Shown: positions 1 through 8,597 of the stretch, in pieces
How the letters are laid out: the number at the start of each line of letters is the position of its first letter
Position numbering within the stretch: the stretch's first letter is position 1
Assembly (NCBI RefSeq): GCF_029581275.1
Contig: NZ_CP120742.1
Span: 2,020,501 to 2,084,500 of the forward strand
DNA length: 64,000 bases
DNA from: Micromonospora sp. WMMD1155
GTDB lineage: Bacteria > Actinomycetota > Actinomycetes > Mycobacteriales > Micromonosporaceae
Reading direction: 5' to 3'
Position numbers and translations under genes: made by a program
The notes under the pieces: model-generated
The model's input: only the letters and a program-made list of their open reading frames with translations
Database searches by the model: none
What the model was told of the DNA's origin: nothing

Positions 1-244
1 GGGTGTCGGCCCCGGCCCGCCTGACGGCACGCTTGACGCGTAGCCGGCCTCCGGCGTGGTCGGCGACCCGGCCGGAGGATTCCCCGCCCCGGGCGGTCGC
101 GCCGGAGTCTCACCGCCCCGGCGCCAGTCCCAGCCGTCGGTCACGTCGGTGCCTCCCAGTCCGTCCCGGATCCCGCGCCCGCGTCGCCCGGCCACGGGCC
201 GGTTCGGTCGCGCCTGACGGGATACCGCCTCCAGGATTGCACGG

Positions 245-1027
245 ATGTACGCGGTGGAGTCACCGGTTGCCCCGCCGATCGCGACAGTCGGAGGCGCGGC
301 TGCGCCCCACGGCGGTCGCCTCTACGCTCACAGTGCCAACCCGCCCCCGCACCACGCACCGCCCCGGAGGTGCCCCATCGCCACGGTCGCCGGTTCCGGC
401 AGTTCGACGGCCCAGGCTCAGCAGTTCGCCGAGTCGTACGTCACCGAGGATCTCGTCCTGCGTACCGCCCGTAGCCTGGCCCGGGAGGTGGGCCTCGACG
501 CGGTCACCCCCGGCGCGGGGGCCGCGCTGCGGCTGCTGGCCGCCGCCGGCAACGCGCGCGCCGTGGTGGAGATCGGCACCGGCACCGGGGTGAGCGGGGT
601 CTGGTTGCTGCGTGGCATGCGCGCGGACGGGGTGCTCACCACGATCGACGTGGAGGTGGAGCACCAACGGATCGCCCGACGCATCTTCAGCGAGGCGGGC
701 TTCCCCGCCGGCCGTACGCGGATCATCACCGGTCGTGCGCTGGACGTGCTACCCCGGCTCGCCGACGGCGCGTACGACCTGGTGTTCGTGGACGCGGAGG
801 CGACCGGCTTCCACGCCTGCGTGGAGGCGGCGCTGCGGCTGTTGCGCCCGGGGGGAGTGCTCGCGCTCAACGGCGTGCTGGCCGGCGGCCGGATCGGCGA
901 CCCGGCGGCTCGGGACGCCGAGACGGTGACCGTCCGCGAAACGATCAAGGCGGTCCGGGAGTCGGAGCACTGGATTCCGGCGCTGCTTCCGGTCGGGCAC
1001 GGGCTGCTCGCCGCGGTGAAGTGCTGA
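245..1027 (+). CDS. O-methyltransferase, class I SAM-dependent
   Basis: This is a SAM-dependent O-methyltransferase of the MT3 type, related to the actinobacterial proteins found near sigE. The SAM-binding glycine motif EIGTGTGVSG lies in the middle of the protein, followed by an acidic strand end (TTIDVEVEHQ) and the post-motif LVFVDAE. The acceptor substrate cannot be told. The start is uncertain. The ATG at 245 gives 260 residues, but the first 44 (HHAPPRRCP and similar) look non-coding, and conserved sequence starts at about base 377. There an ATC codon is preceded by a good Shine-Dalgarno GGAGGTG (366-372), with no ATG, GTG or TTG in frame nearby. It converges on the aminopeptidase gene and shares a terminator with it. 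Confidence 0.85.
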   Translation: MYAVESPVAPPIATVGGAAAPHGGRLYAHSANPPPHHAPPRRCPIATVAGSGSSTAQAQQFAESYVTEDLVLRTARSLAREVGLDAVTPGAGAALRLLAAAGNARAVVEIGTGTGVSGVWLLRGMRADGVLTTIDVEVEHQRIARRIFSEAGFPAGRTRIITGRALDVLPRLADGAYDLVFVDAEATGFHACVEAALRLLRPGGVLALNGVLAGGRIGDPAARDAETVTVRETIKAVRESEHWIPALLPVGHGLLAAVKC

Positions 1028-1059
1028 CCCTGGTCAGGTGAGGTGCTGACCAGGGTCAG
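1024..1059. terminator. Bidirectional terminator between convergent genes
   Basis: A perfect 14-bp inverted repeat (1024-1037 and 1046-1059) with an 8-base loop. Both flanking stop codons, the methyltransferase TGA at 1025-1027 and the aminopeptidase TGA at 1056-1058, lie inside the arms. There is no U-tract, as is usual in high-GC actinomycetes. Confidence 0.75.
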
Positions 1060-2510
1060 TCGATGCCGGCCAACCAGCGGAGCAACGACCTGACGCCCCA
1101 GCCGGTCGCGCCTCGGCTGACCTCGGCGTGGTCACCGTCGGCCCAGGACGGGGCCGACATGTCCAGGTGCAGCCAACGGTCCCGTAGGTCGCCGGTGAAC
1201 TCGCGAAGGTACAGGGCGGCCAGCACCGAACCGGCACCCTGCGTGGGGGCGCTGTAGAGGTCGGCGATCTCGCTACCCAGGTATTCCACGTAGTCGGTGT
1301 GCAGGGGCATCCGCCACGCCGACTCGCCGGCCGCCTCGGCTGCGGCCAGCACGTCCGCGGCCAGTTGGTCGTTCTCGCTGTACAGCGCGGCGGTGCGCTT
1401 GCCCAGGGCCACGGCGTTGGCGCCGGTGAGGGTGGCGAGGTCGACCAGCAGGTCCGGCTTGAGCTGCCGCACCGCGTACGCCAGCGCGTCGGCGAGGACC
1501 AGGCGGCCCTCCGCATCGGAGTTGGTCGTCTCGCTCGTCGTGCCGCCGTAGTGCGTGATGACGTCGCCGGGCCGGAACGCCGCGCCGCTGACCATGTTCT
1601 CGGCGAGCGGAGCCAACGTGGTGACCCGGACCGGCAGCCGCAGCTCGGCGGCTCCGAGGGTGGCGGCGACGACCGCCGCCGCGCCGGCCATGTCCTTGCG
1701 CATCAGCTTCATCGCCGGCACCGGCTTGATCGAGATGCCGCCGGTGTCGAAGGTGATGCCCTTGCCGACCAGCACCACGTGGGTGCGTGCGTCGGCCGGG
1801 TGCCAGTCCAGTTCGAGGAGCCGTGGGGTGCTGGCCGACCCGCCCCCCACGGCGAGGATTCCGCCGAAGCCCTCGGCGGCGAGTTCCGCCGGCCCACGGA
1901 CCCGCAGTCGCAGGTCAGGAAGGTCGGCGGCGGCGGAGGTCACCTGGTCGGCGAACCACTGCGGGGTCTTCACCGAGGAGGGGGTGTTGGTCAGGTCCCG
2001 GGCGAGGTGGGTCATCGTCGCGGTGGTCCGGGCGGCGGCCACGGTGGCCTCGAACGAGGTGGGATCGGCGAGGAGGAGGTCGACGCTGTCGAGCGCCGGC
2101 GCGGTGTCGGCCTCGGTCAGTCGGAACCGGTACGGCGCGAGCAGCAGCCCTTCGGTGAACCCACGGACCTCGGCCGGAGTCACCCCGATCGGCAGCGCGA
2201 TGGTGATATGCGTCTCATCCGTGGCGGAGCGGGCCAGTGCGGCGCCGGCCGTCCGCCAGGCCGCCTCGCCACCGTCGCCGACGCCGAGCAGGAGCATCCG
2301 ACCGGGGGTACGCCCGGGACGCAGCTGAGTGTGGATCTCGCCGGCCCGGCCGGTCAGTCGGGCGGCGGGCACCAGCGCGGCGGCCTCCTCGACAGTGCCG
2401 TCCGGGGGCGCGACAGCGGTCGGGACGAGCTCGGCCGGGTCGGCGGCACGGACAGGCAGAACCAGGACGTCGAGCCGGTCGGGCTCGGCGATCAGACGGA
2501 TGGCGAGCAC
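1056..2510 (-). CDS. pepA: Leucyl aminopeptidase (M17 family)
   Basis: Cytosolic dinuclear-metal aminopeptidase that removes N-terminal residues from peptides. The M17 signature is clear in the C-terminal half: VGKGITFDTGG (metal-binding Lys and Asp), KDMAGAAAV, and NSDAEGRLVLADAL carrying the Asp/Glu metal ligands and the catalytic Arg. The N-terminal third is the poorly conserved M17 domain. The frame is open up to base 2651, but I place the start at the GTG at 2508-2510, giving 484 residues. A GGAGG precedes it, and the longer version would have to translate through the strong hairpin at 2576-2612, which looks like the terminator of the upstream DUF3117 gene. The family's usual length is about 480-500 residues. 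Confidence 0.92.
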   Translation of the reverse strand: MLAIRLIAEPDRLDVLVLPVRAADPAELVPTAVAPPDGTVEEAAALVPAARLTGRAGEIHTQLRPGRTPGRMLLLGVGDGGEAAWRTAGAALARSATDETHITIALPIGVTPAEVRGFTEGLLLAPYRFRLTEADTAPALDSVDLLLADPTSFEATVAAARTTATMTHLARDLTNTPSSVKTPQWFADQVTSAAADLPDLRLRVRGPAELAAEGFGGILAVGGGSASTPRLLELDWHPADARTHVVLVGKGITFDTGGISIKPVPAMKLMRKDMAGAAAVVAATLGAAELRLPVRVTTLAPLAENMVSGAAFRPGDVITHYGGTTSETTNSDAEGRLVLADALAYAVRQLKPDLLVDLATLTGANAVALGKRTAALYSENDQLAADVLAAAEAAGESAWRMPLHTDYVEYLGSEIADLYSAPTQGAGSVLAALYLREFTGDLRDRWLHLDMSAPSWADGDHAEVSRGATGWGVRSLLRWLAGID

Positions 2511-2575
2511 GCGGGACCGTACCTCCAGGAAAGTGTCGCGGAGCGGAACCCAACCCGCCTGCCCGCAGCGATGAA

Positions 2576-2612
2576 GACCCTGAGCCACCGGCGGTACCGG
2601 TGGCTCAGGGTC
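2576..2612 (-). terminator. Terminator of the DUF3117 gene
   Basis: Perfect 16-bp inverted repeat (2576-2591 and 2597-2612) with a 5-base loop. It lies just downstream of the DUF3117 stop on the minus strand and upstream of pepA. It separates the two transcripts and argues for the shorter pepA start. Confidence 0.75.
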
Positions 2613-2658
2613 CGAAAGAACGCTCCGGGCGGCCTGCGCCGCCCGGACCACTCCTTAC

Positions 2659-2826
2659 TCAGCCGGCCGCTGCCTTCAACGCGTCACCGAGCGCGTTGGC
2701 CTCGTCGGGAGTCATCTCGACGACGAGCCGGCCACCGCCCTCCAGCGGGACCCGCATGACGATGCCCCGACCCTCCTTGGTGACTTCCAGCGGACCGTCG
2801 CCCGTCCGCGGCTTCATCGCCGCCAT
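2659..2826 (-). CDS. DUF3117 domain-containing small protein
   Basis: A 55-residue protein that makes up one whole DUF3117 domain, beginning MAAMKPRTGDG and ending DALKAAAG. The family is short, highly conserved and almost confined to Actinobacteria (Rv1211 in M. tuberculosis). Its function is unknown, though the sequence suggests a compact beta-rich fold with a C-terminal helix. The ATG at 2824-2826 gives exactly the family length; the in-frame extension to 3219 runs across the promoter region and into the divergent paaX gene, so I reject it. It has its own terminator (2576-2612) and is probably monocistronic. Confidence 0.92.
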   Translation of the reverse strand: MAAMKPRTGDGPLEVTKEGRGIVMRVPLEGGGRLVVEMTPDEANALGDALKAAAG

Positions 2827-3016
2827 GTTGTCTCCCCTCAGACCTACACCAGGGTCGGTGGGTTGCCCCACAGCCACTTCGTCACGACCACCCGCAACGG
2901 TCGCGGGGGTGTCGACAGACGATTTTCCCTGATGAACACCGCCGGACCCAAACCGGAGCAGCATTGATGTAACAGCATCTAGCTTATCTTGAGAAGGCCT
3001 GTCACAATGTGCGGTC

Positions 3017-3835
3017 ATGCAGGCACGGTCGGCACTCTTCGACCTGTACGGCGACCACCTCCGTCCGAGGGGTGGCCGGGCACCGGTCGCTGCCCTGGTC
3101 AAGCTACTGGCACCGCTGGGAATCGCACCGCCCGCCGTTCGCACCGCCGTGTCCCGGATGGTGCGCCAGGGTTGGCTCGAACCCCTCCGGTTGGTCTCCG
3201 GACCGGGATATTCGATCACACCGAAAGCAGCGCGCCGACTCGACGAGGCAGCGGCGCGGATCTACCGGACCGGCCGGGTCACCTGGGACGGCCGATTCGA
3301 TCTGCTGGTGCTGGAGGCACCCGGCTCCCGACGGGACCGGCAGCGGCTCGCCGCCAATCTGAGCTTCCTCGGCTACGGCACGCTCGACGAGCAGACCTGG
3401 GTCGCCACCCGCCCGGCCGACGACGTGGACCTGCTCCTCGCCGAGGCCGGCATCCGCTTCGAGCGGTTCACCGCCGCGCACCACGCCGGCACCCCCGGCG
3501 CCATGGGCGTGGTCCGGCGCGCGTGGAACCTGACCGAGATCGGCCACGCCTACGAGCGGTTCGTCGCGGACCAGCGTCCGCTGCTCGCGGCGGTCACCGT
3601 ACGCAGCAGCGACGAGGAGGCGTACGCGACGCGGTTCCGACTCGTGCACGCGTGGCGTACGTTCCTCTTCCGGGACCCGCAACTGCCCCCGGCGCTGCTG
3701 CCCGAGCGTTGGCCGGGCACCGCCGCGGCCAGCTTCTTCGACCGGCACGCGGCACGTCTGCGTCCGGCCGCCGACCGGTACGTCGAGCAGTGCCTCGACT
3801 CCGGCAACCGCCTCGTACGACAGAAGGGTCGTTAG
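3017..3835 (+). CDS. PaaX family transcriptional repressor
   Basis: A 272-residue regulator of the PaaX family, which in other bacteria represses phenylacetate degradation and is released by phenylacetyl-CoA. A winged-helix domain covers roughly residues 25-75 (AVRTAVSRMVRQGWL is the recognition region). It is followed by the PaaX-type ligand-binding domain and the C-terminal domain with the YATRFRLVHAWRTFLF helix. The ATG at 3017 gives the standard family length. A PaaG-like hydratase gene follows 4 bases after its stop, so the two are co-transcribed. No other paa catabolic genes are visible, so the ligand need not be phenylacetyl-CoA. Confidence 0.9.
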   Translation: MQARSALFDLYGDHLRPRGGRAPVAALVKLLAPLGIAPPAVRTAVSRMVRQGWLEPLRLVSGPGYSITPKAARRLDEAAARIYRTGRVTWDGRFDLLVLEAPGSRRDRQRLAANLSFLGYGTLDEQTWVATRPADDVDLLLAEAGIRFERFTAAHHAGTPGAMGVVRRAWNLTEIGHAYERFVADQRPLLAAVTVRSSDEEAYATRFRLVHAWRTFLFRDPQLPPALLPERWPGTAAASFFDRHAARLRPAADRYVEQCLDSGNRLVRQKGR

Positions 3836-3839
3836 ACAC

Positions 3840-4631
3840 GTGACCGAGCCGCTGCTGGTCGACCGGACCGACGCCGTCGTCACCCTCACGCTGAACCGGC
3901 CCACCGCGATGAACGCCCTCGACGTGGCGCTCAAGGAGGCGTTGCGCGACACCCTGGCGCAGTTGGAGACCGACCGGTCCTGCCGCGCGGTCGTGCTGGC
4001 CGGTGCGGGTGGGTCGTTCAGCGCCGGTCAGGACCTGCGCGAACACGTCGCCACCCTGGAAAGCTCCGCGAGCGACCCGCTGGGCACCGTGCGGGCGCAC
4101 TACAACCCGATCGCCGCCCGGCTGGCCAACCTGCCCAAGCCGGTGATCGCCGCGGTCCGTGGAATGGCCGCCGGGGCCGGCGCGTCGCTGGCGTTCCTCG
4201 CCGACATCCGCATCGGTGGTCCGACCACGAGTTTCCTGATGGCCTTCGCCAAGGTCGGCCTCGCCGCCGACACCGGCGCCTCGTGGACACTGCCTCGACT
4301 GGTCGGCCACGCCAAGGCGGTGGAGTTGCTGATGCTGGCCGAGCCGGTCCGCGCCGAGGAGGCCTGCCGGCTCGGGCTGCTCAACCGGCTGACCGACGAC
4401 GACGAGCAGGTGCTGCCCACCGCCCAGGAGTTGGCCGCCCGCCTCGCCGCCGGGCCCACCATCGCGTACGGGGCGATCAAGCGGCAACTCTCCATCGCCG
4501 ACGCCGGCACCCTCGCCGACGCCCTCGCGGCCGAGGCGCAGGCCCAGTCGATCTGCGGCGCCACCGCCGACCACCGGGCGTCCACGCTCGCCTTCGTCGC
4601 CAAGCAGAAACCGGTGTTCGAGGGACGCTGA
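3840..4631 (+). CDS. Enoyl-CoA hydratase/isomerase, PaaG-like
   Basis: Crotonase-fold enzyme of 263 residues. The oxyanion-hole segments are visible: AGAGGSFSAGQDL near residue 60 and GMAAGAGASLAF near residue 105. At the usual catalytic position it has ADTGASWTLPRL. The Asp in place of the hydratase Glu is the pattern of PaaG, which isomerises the ring-epoxide of phenylacetyl-CoA to the oxepin. Starting at GTG 3840, it follows the PaaX gene at 4 bases and is surely its operon partner. A phenylacetate or related aryl-CoA role is inferred from the Asp signature plus the regulator. A general fatty-acid enoyl-CoA hydratase is the alternative. Confidence 0.88.
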   Translation: MTEPLLVDRTDAVVTLTLNRPTAMNALDVALKEALRDTLAQLETDRSCRAVVLAGAGGSFSAGQDLREHVATLESSASDPLGTVRAHYNPIAARLANLPKPVIAAVRGMAAGAGASLAFLADIRIGGPTTSFLMAFAKVGLAADTGASWTLPRLVGHAKAVELLMLAEPVRAEEACRLGLLNRLTDDDEQVLPTAQELAARLAAGPTIAYGAIKRQLSIADAGTLADALAAEAQAQSICGATADHRASTLAFVAKQKPVFEGR

Positions 4632-4690
4632 ACGCGATTCGGACACCGCCCTTACCGTCCTCGAACACGGGCCGCCTAACGTCGGCCGCT

Positions 4691-5989
4691 ATGAGCGATC
4701 GTGAAGCGGTGGCACACCTGCTGCGCCGGGCCACCTTCGGTCCGACCGCCGACGAGGTGGACGCGGCCGAGCGGGCCGGGCCGGCAGCGACGTTGGATCG
4801 GCTGCTCGACCCGGGTCGGGCCGACCGGGGGGCGGCGGCCACCCCGCCGCCCACCCTGGCCCCGGACCCGTACGCCGCGCTGACCAAGGAATCCACCCGG
4901 GAGCAGCGGCAGAAGGCGAACGCGGAACGCCGCGAGCAACTCCAGCAGGTCACCGGATGGTGGCTGGACCGGATGGTGGCCGCCGAGGACGGGCTGACCG
5001 AGAAGCTCCTCTTCTTCTGGCACGGGCACTGGGCCACCAGCGCCCAGAAGGTCAAGTCCGCCGGGACGATGCTGGGCCAGTTGGACACGCTGCGGCGGCA
5101 CGGGCGGGGGCCGCTGGGCCCGCTGGTCGCCGCGATGGTGCGCGACCCTGCCCTGATCATCTGGTTGGACGGGCAGAAGAACACCCGCAAGGCACCGAAC
5201 GAGAACCTGGCCCGCGAGCTGATGGAGTTGTTCACCCTCGGCATCGGCAACTACACCGAGGCGGACGTGAAGGCCGGGGCGCGCGCCCTGACCGGCTGGC
5301 TGGTCGACCGGCAGACCGGCGTGGCCCGCTTCGAGGCGAAGCGACACGACCCCTCCGAGAAGACCATCCTCGGGCAGACCGGGCGGTTCGACGCTCCGGC
5401 GTACGCCGGGCTGCTCGCCGCCCAACCCACGGCCGCGACGTTCGTGGCCGGTCGGCTCTGGTTCCGCTACGCCGGCACCGAGATCCCGGCACCGGGCGGC
5501 CTGGCCGGCGCGGACACCGTGGCGACACTGCGCGCGATCTTCTCGTCCCCGGCGTTCGCGCAGACCCGGGGCACGTTGGTCAAGCAGCCGGTGGAGTGGC
5601 TGGTGGGCGCGCTACGGCAGCTCGGCATCCGCCCGAAGGAGCTGCCCGAGCAGCAACGCAAACAACTGCTGGCCGGTCTGAACGCGCTGGACCAGGTGCC
5701 GCTGCGACCGCCGAGCGTGGGCGGCTGGCCCGCCGGAGCGGCCTGGTTGACCACCTCGTCGTTGCAGGCCCGGCTGCGGACGGCCGGGATGCTCGCCGCC
5801 GCCACGGCGCCGACGGTGCTGGCCCGACTGACCGCCGCCCCCGCCGCCGGCCGTCCGGACGCGTTGGCCCGGCTGCTGGTGGTCGACGGCTGGGGCCCAC
5901 GCACCCGGGCCGCCCTGACGCCGCTGGCCGGTGAACCCCGCAAACTGCTGGCCGCCGGCCTGGTCAGCCCCGAGTACACAGTCAGCTGA
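4691..5989 (+). CDS. DUF1800 family protein
   Basis: A 432-residue DUF1800 protein. The family hallmark is at the N-terminus (HLLRRATFGPTADEV), then LLFFWHGHWATS and NENLARELMELFTLGIGNYTEADV, and the C-terminal part has the typical GGWPAG segment. DUF1800 proteins are almost always encoded directly before a DUF1501 protein, as here, where the next gene starts 14 bases on; they are thought to act together at or outside the membrane, but no biochemical function is established. I take the ATG at 4691, where similarity begins. The upstream in-frame extension overlaps the hydratase gene and is spurious. No signal peptide is seen on this partner. Confidence 0.88.
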   Translation: MSDREAVAHLLRRATFGPTADEVDAAERAGPAATLDRLLDPGRADRGAAATPPPTLAPDPYAALTKESTREQRQKANAERREQLQQVTGWWLDRMVAAEDGLTEKLLFFWHGHWATSAQKVKSAGTMLGQLDTLRRHGRGPLGPLVAAMVRDPALIIWLDGQKNTRKAPNENLARELMELFTLGIGNYTEADVKAGARALTGWLVDRQTGVARFEAKRHDPSEKTILGQTGRFDAPAYAGLLAAQPTAATFVAGRLWFRYAGTEIPAPGGLAGADTVATLRAIFSSPAFAQTRGTLVKQPVEWLVGALRQLGIRPKELPEQQRKQLLAGLNALDQVPLRPPSVGGWPAGAAWLTTSSLQARLRTAGMLAAATAPTVLARLTAAPAAGRPDALARLLVVDGWGPRTRAALTPLAGEPRKLLAAGLVSPEYTVS

Positions 5990-6003
5990 GCGGAGGAGTC
6001 GAC

Positions 6004-7245
6004 ATGGACACGGTGACCCGACGCAGGTTCCTGGTGACCAGCGGTGTGATCGGCGCAGGTGCGCTGGCCGCCGGGGCCGGCGCGTACACGATGCGGGACC
6101 TGCTGGAGACCAGCGGCGACCGCGATCCAGAGGCCCGCACGCTGGTGCTGGTGACCCTCTACGGCGGCAACGACGGCCTCAACACGGTCATCCCGTACGG
6201 CGACCCGGCCTACCGGGCGGCCCGCCCCGAGCTGGCGTACCCGGACTCGGAGGTGCGGCGACTGGACGACGACTTCGGCCTCAACCCGGCGCTGGAGGGT
6301 CTGCACCAGCGCTGGTCGAAGGGTGGGCTGGCGATCGTGCGCGGGGTCGGCTACCCGAAGCCGGACCGCAGCCACTTCCGGTCGATGGACATCTGGCACA
6401 CCGCGCAGCCGGACCGGCCGGGCAACACCGGGTGGCTGGGGCGGTGGTTGGACCGGGCAGGTGGCGACCCCCGACTGGCGGTCTCCTTCGAGCCGGCGCT
6501 GCCACCGCTGCTGGCCGGGGCGCAGAGCGCCGGTGCCGCGGTGCCGGTCACCGACCGGAAGGCCGCCAAGGGGCTGCCGGCGCAGACACTCACCGCGTTC
6601 GAAGCCGCCGAGCCGGGTGAGTCCGCCGCGCGGGCCCGGGCCGCCGCCTGCTTCGCCGACCTGCGCTCGGTGGACGAGATGATCCGCGAGGTCCGCGACT
6701 CCGACGACCCGGACCTGGCGGACGCGGACGGCGAGCAGGCCCCGGCGACCGCCACCGGCGGGGCGAAGACCCCGCTGGACGCCCAACTGGACCTGGTCGC
6801 ACAGTGCGTCGAGGCGGGAGTGTCCACGCGGGTCTTCTCGGTGTCGCTCGGCGGTTTCGACACGCACGCCGACGAGAAGCAGTTGCAGGCCGTCCTGCTG
6901 GGTCAGCTCGACCGTGCGTTGACCGGGTTCGCCGAGCGGATGAGTCGCACCGAGGCGGGGCGGAAGGTGGTGGTCGCGGTCTACTCCGAGTTCGGCCGTC
7001 GCGTCCGGGCCAACGCCTCCGACGGCACCGACCACGGCACCGCGTCGGACGTGCTGCTGCTCGGCGCGGGCGTCCGCGGCGGCTGGCACGGGGCAGCGCC
7101 GAGCCTCACCGACCTCGACGACGGGGACCTGAAGTTCACCACCGACTTCCGGGACGTCTACGCCACGCTGCTCGAACGCGTGCTGGACACCGACCCGGGC
7201 CCGGTCCTCGCCGACTGGAAGGGCCGACTGGACAAGCTCTTCTAA
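6004..7245 (+). CDS. DUF1501 family protein, Tat-exported
   Basis: A 413-residue DUF1501 protein, a family related to the alkaline-phosphatase/sulfatase fold. It starts with a twin-arginine signal (TRRRFLVTS followed by a Gly/Ala-rich hydrophobic stretch), so it should be exported folded. Conserved segments are LVLVTLYGGNDGLNTVIP, the SHFRSMDIWHT motif near residue 125, and VSLGGFDTHADEK and VVAVYSEFGRRV in the C-terminal half. A purine-rich GGAGG site precedes the ATG at 6004. It forms an operon with the DUF1800 gene. Its stop overlaps the stop of the convergent gene by three bases within CTAA. Confidence 0.88.
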   Translation: MDTVTRRRFLVTSGVIGAGALAAGAGAYTMRDLLETSGDRDPEARTLVLVTLYGGNDGLNTVIPYGDPAYRAARPELAYPDSEVRRLDDDFGLNPALEGLHQRWSKGGLAIVRGVGYPKPDRSHFRSMDIWHTAQPDRPGNTGWLGRWLDRAGGDPRLAVSFEPALPPLLAGAQSAGAAVPVTDRKAAKGLPAQTLTAFEAAEPGESAARARAAACFADLRSVDEMIREVRDSDDPDLADADGEQAPATATGGAKTPLDAQLDLVAQCVEAGVSTRVFSVSLGGFDTHADEKQLQAVLLGQLDRALTGFAERMSRTEAGRKVVVAVYSEFGRRVRANASDGTDHGTASDVLLLGAGVRGGWHGAAPSLTDLDDGDLKFTTDFRDVYATLLERVLDTDPGPVLADWKGRLDKLF

Positions 7246-7865
7246 TCGTCCTCTTCCGGGTCCTGGTTGGCCTCGGCGCCCAGCACGAACGCCTGCATGG
7301 CCAGCTCGTCGCCGGCCGGTGACACGAAGGCGGGCAGCTCACGCGGGCCCAGCTCCTGCACGTAGGACCAGAACAGGCGGACCGCCTCGGCCGGTGTGCC
7401 GGCCTCGATCGGCAGGTCGAGGCTGACCAGCCAGGTGCGCCGGGCCGGTGGCGGGCCGAGCTGGTCGGCCAACGCCCGGAAGGCCGCCGGGTCCAGCGGG
7501 CTCACCGGCCCGTCGAGGGTCAGCAGGTCGGCCGGCACCGGCTCGTCGAAGGCCCGACGGGTGTACGCCACGACGAGCGCCCCCGGCTCGACAGCGGACT
7601 GCGGGTCGTCCGGGTCTTCCCGGTGGCGTCGACCCGTGGCGGCGACCCGGCCGAGGGCCACCAGCCGGGGTGGCGCGTCGACCAGCACCGCCACCTGATC
7701 CCCCGGGCCCGGCCGGGCGACGTCGGCCAGCCCGGTCAGCTCCAACGTCTCGTGGTGCACGAGCCGCTCGGCTTCGTACCGCTCGGCGGGCAGCAGCACC
7801 GCCCAGGTGCCCACCCCGTCGGCGCGGCCGGATCCGTCGGCCCGGTACGCGGTCTCGGTCGTCAT
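7242..7865 (-). CDS. Hypothetical actinobacterial protein
   Basis: I do not recognise a named family. The protein (207 residues from ATG 7863-7865; an ATG nine bases upstream is possible) is acidic and soluble, with no signal peptide or membrane segment. It has an N-terminal half of beta strands with the segment PGDQVAVLVDAPPRLVALGRV, which could be an EVE/PUA-like fold that binds modified bases. A helical C-terminal part ends in an acidic tail. It lies 13 bases downstream of the tag glycosylase on the same strand, so an operon with base-excision repair is plausible. The PUA-like suggestion is an impression of fold, not an assignment. Confidence 0.65.
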   Translation of the reverse strand: MTTETAYRADGSGRADGVGTWAVLLPAERYEAERLVHHETLELTGLADVARPGPGDQVAVLVDAPPRLVALGRVAATGRRHREDPDDPQSAVEPGALVVAYTRRAFDEPVPADLLTLDGPVSPLDPAAFRALADQLGPPPARRTWLVSLDLPIEAGTPAEAVRLFWSYVQELGPRELPAFVSPAGDELAMQAFVLGAEANQDPEEDD

Positions 7866-7878
7866 GCCTGCCATCCCA

Positions 7879-8460
7879 TCATGCCGCCGGTGGGAGGGTG
7901 ACGTGACAGCCGACGATGTGATCGTCGACCATGCCGGTCGCCTGCATCAGCGCGTACGCGGTGGTGGGCCCGACGAACCGGAAGCCGCGCTTCTTGAGGG
8001 CCTTGGCCATCGCCGTCGACTCGGCGGTGATCGGTGCGAGCTCGGCGAACGAGGCGGGGCGGGCCGGTCGGCGCTCCGGCGCGAAGGACCAGAGCAGCGC
8101 GGACAACCCTTCCGGCACCTCCAGGGCGGCACGGGCGTTGGCGATCGCCGCCTCGATCTTGGCCCGGTTGCGGACGATGCCCGCGTCGGCGAGCAGCCGG
8201 GCCACGTCGGCGTCGTCGTATCCGGCGACGGTCGGGAGGTGGAACTCGTCGAAGGCCAGCCGGAACGCCGGACGTTTGCGCAGGATGGTCAGCCAGGACA
8301 ACCCGGACTGGAACGCCTCCAGCGTCATCCGCTCGTAGAGCGCGTCGTCGCCGTGCAGGGGCCGCCCCCACTCGGTGTCGTGGTAGACGGCGTAGTCGGG
8401 GGTGCTCGACCCCCACGCGCAGCGAGCCAACCCGTCGGCACCGATCACCAGGTCCGTCAC
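7879..8460 (-). CDS. tag: DNA-3-methyladenine glycosylase I
   Basis: Base-excision-repair glycosylase that removes 3-methyladenine from alkylated DNA. The Tag family zinc ligands are present: the Cys of ARCAWG near the N-terminus, the His of VYHDTEWG, and the His and Cys of VDDHIVGCHV near the C-terminus. The catalytic region LTLEAFQSGLSWLTIL is also present. With the GTG at 8458-8460 the protein has 193 residues, close to the family's usual 185-195. Another GTG at 8469 is nearly as good, while the longest reading (8553) invades the upstream promoter region. The small hypothetical gene follows on the same strand. Confidence 0.9.
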   Translation of the reverse strand: MTDLVIGADGLARCAWGSSTPDYAVYHDTEWGRPLHGDDALYERMTLEAFQSGLSWLTILRKRPAFRLAFDEFHLPTVAGYDDADVARLLADAGIVRNRAKIEAAIANARAALEVPEGLSALLWSFAPERRPARPASFAELAPITAESTAMAKALKKRGFRFVGPTTAYALMQATGMVDDHIVGCHVTLPPAA

Positions 8461-8597
8461 CTCGTACACGCTAGGGCATCGCACCGACACCCCATTGCCA
8501 CCCGCCGTTCGGCTGCCTATGGTGCTTGTTACCGGCCGGTAAGTCGGGGTCACGCAGCGGTGCGTCCCGCCCGGCGACGGCGAGCGGAGGCCGCGCG

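Noticed and set aside
1..244. Frames in the first 244 bases
   Set aside because: Arg/Pro/Ser-rich frames without domain, start context or continuity with the methyltransferase. Treated as upstream non-coding DNA.
1299..2759. Open frame of 486 codons antisense to pepA
   Set aside because: High-GC third-position bias opens long antisense frames. Its composition is Gly/Arg/His-rich and without any motif, while pepA on the other strand has full family signatures.
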